Origin: Cellvibrionales bacterium
GTDB lineage: Bacteria; Pseudomonadota; Gammaproteobacteria; Pseudomonadales; UBA7434
Assembly: GCA_018668095.1 (NCBI GenBank)
Contig: JABIQF010000044.1
Location: forward strand, 1 to 5,876
Reading direction: 5' to 3'
DNA length: 5,876 nt
The position numbers and the translations under genes are program-made. Under the pieces are notes generated by a model. That model had not been told where the DNA came from. It saw nothing but the letters and a program-made list of their open reading frames with translations, and ran no database searches. This document shows positions 1 to 5,777 of this stretch, piece after piece; the first letter of the stretch is position 1; each line of letters opens with the position of its first letter.

Positions 1-782
1 ATAAGCATCAAGCCCAAGCGCAGAACCTGTCTTTTGAAGCGATTCGTGATTACGCGCAGCATCGGCAGATCGATCAACTATTGGCCAATATTAAAGAGGC
101 CGGTGAACGCGCCGCCAACATTGTTAAGACCATGCTCGACTTTTCTCATTCTAGCCAAATTGAGCATGCGCCTTTTGATGTTGCCGCCATGGTTAAAAAT
201 GCTGTCACCATTGCCGAGCAAGACTTCCCTTTGCATCTTCGTTCGCAGGTTCAAATTCATGTTAAACCAACCGCTAATGCTGACACGAATAATGCTACTG
301 TCACTGATACAAAAAACATTGAAAGCAAAGACAGCAACAACCAACCTAACGAAAATAATTTGCCGCAAGCCTTGGGCTCAATTAATGAAGTTCAGCAAGT
401 CGCGATTAATTTATTACGTAATGCCGCTCAAGCGGTTGGTGAGTTAGAAGACGACGAAGAGAATAATAACTATGTGCCGCAGATAGCTGTTACGATTCAT
501 ATGACACCGACATTGGCGTTGATTGATATTAACGATAACGGCCCGGGCATTCCTGAAGATTTACGCGCACAAATATTTGAACCGTTTTTTACCACCAAAG
601 AAATTGGTACGGGTACGGGGCTGGGTTTAGCTGTGAGTTACTTTATAATGACCGAGCATCATCGCGGCTCATTAGATTTATTACCGCGTAAAACTAAATT
701 AGATGCCGCGGGCAATACGATAGATACTGGCACCACATTCAGAATTAGCTTGCCGCTAGCCGATGCCGAAATATCTGCTTAA
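1..782 (+). CDS. Sensor histidine kinase, C-terminal part (5' end outside window)
   Basis: This is the end of a two-component sensor kinase, which autophosphorylates on histidine and passes the phosphate to a response regulator. The frame is open from base 3 and gives 259 residues before TAA. Residues 1-50 look like the second helix of the dimerisation domain, ending in a stretch like IVKTMLDFSHSS. The H-box itself must lie upstream of the window. The ATP-binding domain is complete: N-box around 127-145 (NLLRNAAQAV), G1 box DNGPGIP at 178-184, F-box IFEPFFTTK at 191-199, and G2 box GTGTGLGLAVSYFIM at 202-216. An Asn/Thr/Asp-rich stretch of about 35 residues (90-124) separates the two domains and looks like an insertion. 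The sensing domain, partner regulator and signal cannot be seen. A TTG at 81 is in frame but falls inside a conserved helix, so it is not the real start. queD follows 84 nt downstream on the same strand. Confidence 0.9.
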   Translation, partial: KHQAQAQNLSFEAIRDYAQHRQIDQLLANIKEAGERAANIVKTMLDFSHSSQIEHAPFDVAAMVKNAVTIAEQDFPLHLRSQVQIHVKPTANADTNNATVTDTKNIESKDSNNQPNENNLPQALGSINEVQQVAINLLRNAAQAVGELEDDEENNNYVPQIAVTIHMTPTLALIDINDNGPGIPEDLRAQIFEPFFTTKEIGTGTGLGLAVSYFIMTEHHRGSLDLLPRKTKLDAAGNTIDTGTTFRISLPLADAEISA

Positions 783-810
783 CAATGGCCGTAAAATTTT
801 ATTAAATACA

Positions 811-836
811 TTAGTGGCATAAAAAAATACCACTGA
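811..836 (+). other. Small hairpin between kinase gene and queD
   Basis: A seven-pair stem (811-817 with 830-836, including one G-T wobble) encloses a 12-nt A-rich loop in the 84-nt gap. No T-run follows it on the plus strand, so it is not a convincing intrinsic terminator. It could be a structured leader or RNA-processing site ahead of queD. I see no convincing promoter in this gap, so readthrough from the kinase gene is possible. Confidence 0.25.
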
Positions 837-866
837 ATTAACCCCTGACAAGAAGACATAACGACA

Positions 867-1223
867 ATGGAAATTTATAAAGAGTTTACAGTTGAAGCCG
901 CCCACCTTTTGCCTAATGTACCTGAGGGACATAAGTGCAAACGCTTGCATGGTCATTCATTTTTAATTCGTATTTATGTCAGCGGCGATGCGCCAGAGCC
1001 CAGCGGTTGGGTAATGGATTTTTCTGATCTTAAAACTGTTTTTGCACCTATTTATAATCAGCTCGATCATCATTATTTAAATGATATTCCCGGCCTTGAA
1101 AATCCGACTAGCGAAAATTTAGCGCGCTGGATTTGGGGACAACTTAAAGAGTCTCTGCCGCTATTATCCGCAGTCGAAATTAGAGAAACCTGTACCTCTG
1201 GCTGTATTTATCGTGGCACTTAA
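867..1223 (+). CDS. queD: 6-carboxy-5,6,7,8-tetrahydropterin synthase QueD
   Basis: QueD converts 7,8-dihydroneopterin triphosphate to 6-carboxytetrahydropterin, the second step from GTP to preQ0 and queuosine, the modified base in some tRNA anticodons. It is a cytosolic zinc enzyme. The 118-residue product is about the length of E. coli QueD (121) and very similar as I recall that sequence. The zinc ligands are His13, His28 and His30 (HKCKRLHGH motif). The catalytic residues match at Cys24, Asp67 and His68 (QLDHHYL), and Glu107 sits in the C-terminal ETCTSGCIYRG motif that binds the pterin. The motif GLENPTSENLARWIW is also typical. The ATG at 867 is preceded by an AGAAG-like ribosome site at about 851-855 and gives the expected N-terminus. 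No other queuosine gene lies in the window. A weak terminator follows directly. Confidence 0.97.
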   Translation: MEIYKEFTVEAAHLLPNVPEGHKCKRLHGHSFLIRIYVSGDAPEPSGWVMDFSDLKTVFAPIYNQLDHHYLNDIPGLENPTSENLARWIWGQLKESLPLLSAVEIRETCTSGCIYRGT

Positions 1224-1233
1224 TCATCAAAAA

Positions 1234-1267
1234 GCGCCTAACGCTTAACACGAGGCGCGACACTTTT
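1234..1267 (+). terminator. Probable weak intrinsic terminator of queD
   Basis: The GCGCCT at 1234-1239 pairs perfectly with AGGCGC at 1253-1258 around a 13-nt loop, 10 nt after the queD stop. A short T-rich stretch (four T within 1264-1267, then ATT) follows. The stem is short, the loop is large and the T-run begins five nt after the stem, so termination may be partial. A competing inner pairing (AAGCG at 1232-1236 with CGCTT at 1242-1246) is possible. Confidence 0.45.
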
Positions 1268-1799
1268 ATTCACAATTACAGGCGACCGTTACAGGGATGT
1301 ATAACTATTAAACGGGACCAAGATCAACTATTAAGAGATTGCCGTAAGCTATTGTTATTAATGATTATATTTAAACTTTAACACTTAATAAAATACTTTT
1401 TTTACCCATCAACTTTAAAGCATTTTGTTATTAGCTTATCCCATAAGTTGTCCACAGTTTTTTTGCCTTTTTGAAGCATTTAAAAACAACGCCTCCGTCA
1501 TATCTATTCACATAACCTAATAAGTGCAGACTTGCGCATACCCCTCCCCTATCGCATCAAACAAGAAGTCATATCTTCGACAAAATACCGCATAGTATCA
1601 CCTCAAAAGGATACCAAAAGAGTATGGGGAATATTGCTAAGATCACTGCCGATGCTTCATAAAAGCTTGCCAGTTTATCCCTATCATTTATATGACACGC
1701 TGATAGATAACAGGAAATAGAACGCTAAAGACGGGAAGCTAAAATGATAATAGGAAGAGTAGAAAGAAGTTCAAATAGAGCGGATAAAAAAGGACAGAT
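1268..1799. other. AT-rich spacer between convergent genes, no supported gene
   Basis: About 530 bases between the queD terminator and the terminator of the leftward operon. I find no open frame with a good start, ribosome site or recognisable protein, and no tRNA or rRNA. Small structures visible: a perfect 13-bp palindrome CTTATCCCATAAG at 1435-1447; next to it TTGTCCACA at 1448-1456, one mismatch from a DnaA box; and a CTATCA/TGATAG hairpin (1681-1686 with 1701-1706). The length is unusual for a gap between convergent genes. It could hold an unannotated small RNA or the remains of a decayed gene, but the sequence alone shows neither. Confidence 0.5.
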
Positions 1800-1853
1800 A
1801 AAAAAAGAATGGTGGCTATAGACGCTATCAATCATTATCGAAAATAGCCATTC
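1800..1853 (-). terminator. Intrinsic terminator of the fabY-nitroreductase operon
   Basis: Read on the minus strand, GAATGGCTAT (1853-1844) can pair with ATAGCCACCATTC (1819-1807) as a ten-pair stem with one three-nt bulge. Seven T follow at once (plus-strand A-run 1800-1806). The loop is long at about 24 nt, which weakens it, but the position just past the nitroreductase stop and the clean T-run make a leftward terminator the best reading. It does not work on the plus strand, where no T-run follows. Confidence 0.65.
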
Positions 1854-1880
1854 AAACAGCTAATAAGTTATTAGCTGTTT
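1854..1880 (-). repeat. Perfect inverted repeat containing the nitroreductase stop codon
   Basis: Bases 1854-1866 and 1868-1880 are exact reverse complements, 13 bp per arm around a single central base. The TAA stop (1873-1871 on the minus strand) lies inside one arm. With a realistic loop of 3-5 nt this still leaves a stem of 11-12 pairs, immediately followed on the minus strand by the terminator hairpin. No T-run follows this first stem, so it is more likely to protect the mRNA 3' end than to terminate on its own. Confidence 0.6.
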
Positions 1881-2440
1881 ATTGACGACCATGGCTCGAA
1901 AAAATCAGTGGATGCAAGTTCAGGTAAGGTTTTTTGTCGGCCTTGCGCTGTACCTAAGTAAACAAATCCAACAATCGTTTCATTCTCTGCTAGGCCTATA
2001 CTTGTCATAAACATACGACTAAAAGACACAGAACCCGTTCGCCACATACCCGCAAAACCTAAAGCATGCGCCGCGGTTAGCATTTGCGATACCGCCGAAC
2101 CCGCCGAAAGTAACTGTTCTATTTCTGGCACCTTAGGATGCTCAACAATTTTTGCTGCCGCAATAATCACTAGAGGAGCACGCATAGGTGCTAAGAGTTG
2201 CTTGGCATGAATTGCCGAATCTAATTCTGCGTTTTCAAATAAGGCCGCCGCAGCCATTTTTTCACCCAGCGCTAAACGAGCATCTCCTTCGACAGTCAAA
2301 AACCGCCAAGGACGTAAGCGCGCATGATCGGGCGCACGCAACGCGGCTTGAAAAATCGCTTCACGATCATCCCCTTGCGGGGCTGGGTCGGCAAGCTTGG
2401 CGGCAGAGTTTCGGTTAAGCAGTGCTGTTAAGGCGTCCAT
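1871..2440 (-). CDS. ydjA: YdjA-type FMN-dependent nitroreductase
   Basis: A flavin oxidoreductase of the small nitroreductase group typified by E. coli YdjA: FMN-bound, dimeric, cytosolic, NAD(P)H-dependent reduction of nitro compounds or similar acceptors; the physiological substrate is not known. The 189 residues fit the family (E. coli about 183). Matching motifs are the N-terminal RNSAAKL (10-16), equivalent to the FMN phosphate-binding RRSAS of YdjA, then APDHARLRPWRF (36-47), SAGSAV (112-117), GFAGMWRTGS (128-137) and IVGFVYLGT (156-164). The ATG at 2440 is one nucleotide after the TAA of fabY, and no strong ribosome site is visible before it, so translation probably depends on ribosomes finishing fabY. 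The stop lies in a hairpin and a terminator follows. A role with FabY is not established; shared transcription may be the only link. Confidence 0.9.
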   Translation of the reverse strand: MDALTALLNRNSAAKLADPAPQGDDREAIFQAALRAPDHARLRPWRFLTVEGDARLALGEKMAAAALFENAELDSAIHAKQLLAPMRAPLVIIAAAKIVEHPKVPEIEQLLSAGSAVSQMLTAAHALGFAGMWRTGSVSFSRMFMTSIGLAENETIVGFVYLGTAQGRQKTLPELASTDFFEPWSSINS

Positions 2441-2441
2441 A

Positions 2442-4310
2442 TTAATCTAACCATTTTTTATAGTCTGAATCGATATTGAGATTGATTGGCTTATCATAGC
2501 CAGGCACTTTAATAGCATCAGCATCAAATGCTAATGCATCACCGTCTAATACGTTGTTATCAAAGCGGTAGATTGGCTTTGCCTCACCTTTTAACATGGC
2601 TTGGTCATAAGCATTGGCCTGCTCTTGAACGTGCTCAGCACGCGCCTGATACCCAGACCATGCCGACGACTTATGCTTATTAGCAACCAACTGCTCAACA
2701 ATATGCGGCGCAATAACCGTTGCCGAAGCATTATTACCACCAAAGCCTTTGGCGTTAATAATGGCTGCATCCATACCTTTGGCGCCTACCTCTTTATGGT
2801 GACGACTAATATCCAAATGGCTGCAAGCGACATCGGGCGCTGGGCCATCAATCGTATTAATGCCTGGCAGAATACCCTCATCCCAAACACCCAGACTCGC
2901 CATTAGCTGATCGGCACCCGCTGTACCCACCGAATGCCCTAGGTAGCTCTTAACTGCGACCACAGGCCAGCTATCAATACCAAACACTTGAGCCGCACGA
3001 TTAAGAATATCCGACTCCGTCACACGGTTTTGCGGCGTCCCGGTGCCATGCGCCAAAATAAAACTACGTTGCTGAATCGACTCTTCACCCAATAAACCAC
3101 GTGCGCTACCCATAGCTTTTGCTACGGTTAAATAATTACCCACACCCGGTGCCGAAATCGATTTTTTATGACCATCGGCATTAATAAATACATCGGTCAC
3201 TGCGCCATACATTTTAGCGCCTAACTCTACCGCTAAGCTGTCATCAAACAGCACTACAAACTGCGCAGATTCAGCCAAAGTGAAACCGCAGTTCTCACCA
3301 AACGGTCGGCATGCGCGACGGTAATTTAACATACCGTTATCGAGCTGACGTAGTTCTTTATCGGTAGCCAGTGCGCTCATAGCCGCATAACCTTCAATTA
3401 CCTCTGGCACAATAGGTGCTTCACTGTTGCCTATAATCGCAATGCGCGAGCGGCCACTTTGAATATCGGTAATGCCTTGGCGAAGATTATATAAAAACGA
3501 TGCACAAGCACCCATGCTCGTACCGGTGGTACCTAGGCTGCCAAGAATATAAGCGTTAATAAAATCAGCCGGCATTTCGGCAAAACCAAACGGGCATTGT
3601 TTTGACGTAGTGCGCTTACCATTAAAGCGTGCCGACATCATGCCGCCATTGGCGTTAGCATCTAACTGACCCATACCGCTGCCTGCATAAACGCTAACTT
3701 GATCTGCCGCGACCTTTTGTGACAATACTTGCCAATCGATACCTACAGAGGCTAGAGCATCAGAGGCACCAAATACTGTCATCTGTAAGCCACGAGGATG
3801 GTTATGCGAAGCGTAATCTGCACCCGGATTAAAACCGCTGGGTAACTGACCGGCCGCTTGTACTTTTAACTCACGCTGACTCGGCACTAAGAACGTTTGC
3901 TCATCAACTACATTCACACGTACCTGTTGATCACTCATTCTTTCTACCTGCCAGCTAGCAGGAATAGTTGCAGGTAAATGCTTTACCGCTAAATCAAAGG
4001 TTAACGGCGCACTGTCACTATTCTGCAAAATAATTTTTTGGTTGTAATCAACGGCCGCAGCATCAATAACGCCCTGCTCCATTTGTCGTACCAAAGTGCC
4101 TTGCAGAATCTCTGTAGCCATAGCGCCATCACTGCTAAACAGTGCAACGCTTTTATTAATACCCATTAACGGCGCAAGGCTACTTAATGTGAGCTCTGCT
4201 TTTTCAGCACTTAAGGCATCAAACACTAAACGGCGGTAGCCATGATGAAAGGAACTTCGACCTGCGGGGTTAATACCACCAAAGCCAACAATAACCGGCA
4301 AATTTGCCAC
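2442..4310 (-). CDS. fabY: FabY-type beta-ketoacyl-ACP synthase (fatty acid initiation)
   Basis: A cytosolic condensing enzyme of the FabY class. In P. aeruginosa, FabY (PA5174) condenses acetyl-CoA with malonyl-ACP to start fatty acid synthesis, in place of FabH. At 622 residues it is much longer than FabB or FabF (about 410) and fits FabY (about 630). It opens with LPVIVGFGGINPAGRSSFHHG, which I recall as a FabY hallmark, and residues 1-150 form an extra N-terminal region. The thiolase-fold core carries Cys269 in MGACAS, His421 in HGTGT, Lys454 and His459 in VKSYLGHSVG, and the glycine-rich KGFGGNN (521-527). A C-terminal tail (about 540-622) continues past the core. The start is GTG at 4310 with GAGGAG eight nt upstream; no in-frame ATG lies between them. 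It is the first gene of a leftward pair with the nitroreductase, and three 13-bp repeats sit in its leader. Whether this genome also has fabH cannot be seen. Confidence 0.93.
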   Translation of the reverse strand: MANLPVIVGFGGINPAGRSSFHHGYRRLVFDALSAEKAELTLSSLAPLMGINKSVALFSSDGAMATEILQGTLVRQMEQGVIDAAAVDYNQKIILQNSDSAPLTFDLAVKHLPATIPASWQVERMSDQQVRVNVVDEQTFLVPSQRELKVQAAGQLPSGFNPGADYASHNHPRGLQMTVFGASDALASVGIDWQVLSQKVAADQVSVYAGSGMGQLDANANGGMMSARFNGKRTTSKQCPFGFAEMPADFINAYILGSLGTTGTSMGACASFLYNLRQGITDIQSGRSRIAIIGNSEAPIVPEVIEGYAAMSALATDKELRQLDNGMLNYRRACRPFGENCGFTLAESAQFVVLFDDSLAVELGAKMYGAVTDVFINADGHKKSISAPGVGNYLTVAKAMGSARGLLGEESIQQRSFILAHGTGTPQNRVTESDILNRAAQVFGIDSWPVVAVKSYLGHSVGTAGADQLMASLGVWDEGILPGINTIDGPAPDVACSHLDISRHHKEVGAKGMDAAIINAKGFGGNNASATVIAPHIVEQLVANKHKSSAWSGYQARAEHVQEQANAYDQAMLKGEAKPIYRFDNNVLDGDALAFDADAIKVPGYDKPINLNIDSDYKKWLD

Positions 4311-4318
4311 GAATGAAT

Positions 4319-4324
4319 CTCCTC
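4319..4324 (-). promoter_or_regulatory. Ribosome binding site of fabY
   Basis: GAGGAG on the minus strand, eight nt before the GTG start at 4310. It decides the start, since GTG is otherwise a weak choice and no competing ATG is in frame nearby. Confidence 0.8.
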
Positions 4325-4335
4325 AAAATAAGCGC

Positions 4336-4374
4336 TGCTGACTACAAATGTTAACTACAAATGTTGACTACAAA
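4336..4374. repeat. Three tandem 13-bp repeats upstream of fabY
   Basis: Plus strand, with no gaps: TGCTGACTACAAA (4336-4348), TGTTAACTACAAA (4349-4361), TGTTGACTACAAA (4362-4374), consensus TGYTRACTACAAA. On the fabY strand each reads TTTGTAGTYARCA. The block begins 25 nt upstream of the fabY GTG, so it lies in the leader or core promoter. It could be a multi-site operator for a regulator of fatty acid synthesis or for the divergent GlxA-type protein. Replication slippage with no function is the alternative. Confidence 0.8.
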
Positions 4375-4662
4375 GAAAGCCGCGCTAAGAAAATGAAATA
4401 AGAAGTTAAATAAAACCAAGCCTTAAATTGAAACGCCTCAGAAAAACGAGGGCCAAAAAAGAAAAATACGTTTTATCACCAGTACTTAGACGTTCGTTAG
4501 TCTATTAGCTGGCCAGAAAGGAGACTATTGTATATTAGCCAGTTACTATCATTATTCGGCCATATTGGTAATAATAGCCACTTATCTAAATTATCGAACT
4601 TTTTGCTCACGGCGTATTTGCGCCGCACAACGAATAACACTTTAAGCTACAGGCTTATTTTT
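4375..4662. other. Divergent control region between fabY and the GlxA-type regulator
   Basis: An A-rich non-coding stretch that must hold promoters in both directions. I could not assign -35 and -10 boxes with confidence. Visible elements: TAGAC/GTCTA inverted repeat (4487-4491 with 4500-4504); the 8-bp palindrome CTGGCCAG (4509-4516); AAGGAG at 4518-4523, four nt before an in-frame TTG at 4528; and TGTATATT around 4529-4536, similar to an extended -10 box but without a good -35. A bulged hairpin (about 4545-4576) follows. From 4528 to the ATG at 4663 the reading frame of the regulator has no stop, so a 45-residue longer protein is possible but less likely. Confidence 0.5.
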
Positions 4663-5637
4663 ATGACTACCATTGCACTCATTGCTTATGATCACTGCCT
4701 TTCATCCAGTATTAGTCTGCCAATGGAAATGTTAAATGCGGCTGCCGATGCCAATCGCGTTTTAAACAATACCGACACACCGCCGCCCAAAATCTATGGC
4801 AGCAACCGTAAAATACATTGTGCAGGCGGGCTCACCATTCTCACTGACAGCCACCCTCGTACCATTGAAACACCCGACTTAGTCATACTCCCCGCGATTT
4901 GGCGTAATCCATTAACGGTTATTAGACAGCAGCGCTTTTTACTGGAACTACTAAAAAAGTGGCACGACCAAGGCGCCATGCTCTGCGCCGTAGGCACCAG
5001 TAGCTGTTTTTTTGCCGAGGCAGGCTTACTTAATAAGCGCCCCGCCACCACACACTGGGCACACTTTGATGCCTTTCAAAAACGCTACCCTACGGTTCAA
5101 CTCCAAAAAGATTTTTTAATTACCCGCTCACAAAATATTTACTGTGCTGGCAGCGTCAACTCGGTAGCCGATTTAATTATTTACTTTATCGGTAATCTTT
5201 ATGGTGCTGATATTGCTAGTCGGGTAGAAGCCAACTTCTCACCTGAAATAAGGCAATCTTATGCCAAAAGCATGTTTAATGAGGGAGAGACTTCGCGGCA
5301 TTCAGATGAAGATATAGTGCGTTTACAGCATTGGTTAAATGAAAACTTTTCGCAAAAAATTACGAGTGAAAATATGGCGAAAATGCTGGGCATAAGTGTG
5401 CGAACGTTGAACCGACGATTCAATGTAGCGACACGGCAAACGCCACAACACTATTTAAGAAAAATAAGACTAGAGCATGCAAAAGAGCTGTTAAAAGAGA
5501 CTAATTTAAGTGTTGCAGAAATTGCAGAGCAAGCAGGATTAAATGATAGCAGCCATTTTAGTAGTACATTTAAACGATTTATGTCCGTATCGCCTTCGGA
5601 TTATCGTGAGGCAGTGAAGAGTAAGATTTTTTCTTGA
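4663..5637 (+). CDS. GlxA-type transcription regulator (DJ-1/PfpI-like plus AraC domain)
   Basis: A cytoplasmic DNA-binding regulator; the ligand is not known. From the ATG at 4663 it has 324 residues, normal for this family. Residues 3-180 form a DJ-1/PfpI (class I glutamine amidotransferase-like) fold: MTTIALIAYDHCLSSSISLP at the start, PDLVILPAIW (71-80), and the elbow region around 108-122 followed by RPATTHW (126-132). The usual cysteine of the elbow is Gly111; Cys108 and Cys115 are nearby but out of register. The AraC domain (about 217-318) has two helix-turn-helix units, at about 233-254 (ITSENMAKMLGISVRTLNRRF) and 282-306 (LSVAEIAEQAGLNDSSHFSSTFKRF), ending in SPSDYR. Family members include GlxA, CdhR and ArgR-type activators of amine or amino acid use. 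I chose 4663 because the fold begins right there; the SD before it (AGG at 4651-4653) is weak. It is divergent from fabY and may regulate it or itself; this is inferred. Confidence 0.9.
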   Translation: MTTIALIAYDHCLSSSISLPMEMLNAAADANRVLNNTDTPPPKIYGSNRKIHCAGGLTILTDSHPRTIETPDLVILPAIWRNPLTVIRQQRFLLELLKKWHDQGAMLCAVGTSSCFFAEAGLLNKRPATTHWAHFDAFQKRYPTVQLQKDFLITRSQNIYCAGSVNSVADLIIYFIGNLYGADIASRVEANFSPEIRQSYAKSMFNEGETSRHSDEDIVRLQHWLNENFSQKITSENMAKMLGISVRTLNRRFNVATRQTPQHYLRKIRLEHAKELLKETNLSVAEIAEQAGLNDSSHFSSTFKRFMSVSPSDYREAVKSKIFS

Positions 5638-5651
5638 GATATTTAAATAAT

Positions 5652-5685
5652 AACCCCCTAGGTATTAGCCAGAAGTTAGGGGCTT
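5652..5685 (+). terminator. Possible terminator hairpin after the GlxA-type gene
   Basis: Bases 5652-5660 (AACCCCCTA) pair with 5677-5685 (TAGGGGCTT) apart from one C-C mismatch, around a 16-nt loop, 14 nt after the stop. No T-run follows, so termination by this stem alone is doubtful. Its right arm lies inside the first 110-bp repeat, in the part of the repeat that differs most from the second copy. Confidence 0.3.
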
Positions 5686-5777
5686 GTGCATAAGCTTTTA
5701 TTAGTGATGGGGTATTCTGAGGTTTTACTTTTCTTTTTATAGTTTTAAGTTCAAGAGCGTCGGGGGTGGCCCGACAT
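5668..5777. repeat. Tandem repeat, unit 1 (110 bp)
   Basis: First copy of a non-coding repeat that starts at GCCAGAAG and ends just before the next GCCAGAAG. It holds AAGCTTTTA, then a well conserved middle (TATTCTGAGGTTTTACTTTT, 5713-5732), a T-rich tract, TATAGTTTTAAG, and a terminal hairpin (5759-5775). No credible protein is encoded. Identity to unit 2 is about 80-85% by eye, with the first 15 bases the most different. Confidence 0.8.
5759..5775. repeat. GC-rich hairpin at the end of repeat unit 1
   Basis: GTCGGG (5759-5764) and CCCGAC (5770-5775) are perfect complements around the loop GGTGG. No T-run follows on either strand, so it is not an intrinsic terminator. The left arm recurs in unit 2 at 5867-5872, so the same hairpin probably forms there beyond the window edge. 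Confidence 0.65.

Noticed and set aside
1..1223. A functional link between the kinase and queD
   Set aside because: They are co-directional with an 84-nt gap, but no overlap, shared motif or pathway link can be seen.
1448..1456. DnaA box and possible replication origin
   Set aside because: Only one near-match with one mismatch, no cluster of boxes and no dnaA, dnaN or gidA nearby.
1532..1720. 62-codon open frame in the spacer, TTG start
   Set aside because: It has no ribosome site, a rare start codon, and a product that resembles nothing I know. An in-frame stop lies only a few codons upstream. It is best explained as chance.
1744..1821. 25-codon frame (MIIGRVERSS...) with a GGAAG about five nt upstream of its ATG
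   Set aside because: It is very short and Lys/Arg-rich because the DNA is purine-rich, and it runs into the leftward terminator hairpin. There is no independent support.
4364..4391. Plus-strand promoter with TTGACT in repeat unit 3 as -35
   Set aside because: The best -10 at 16-nt spacing is TAAGAA, a poor match, and the leader would be over 260 nt. TTGACT is simply part of the repeat.
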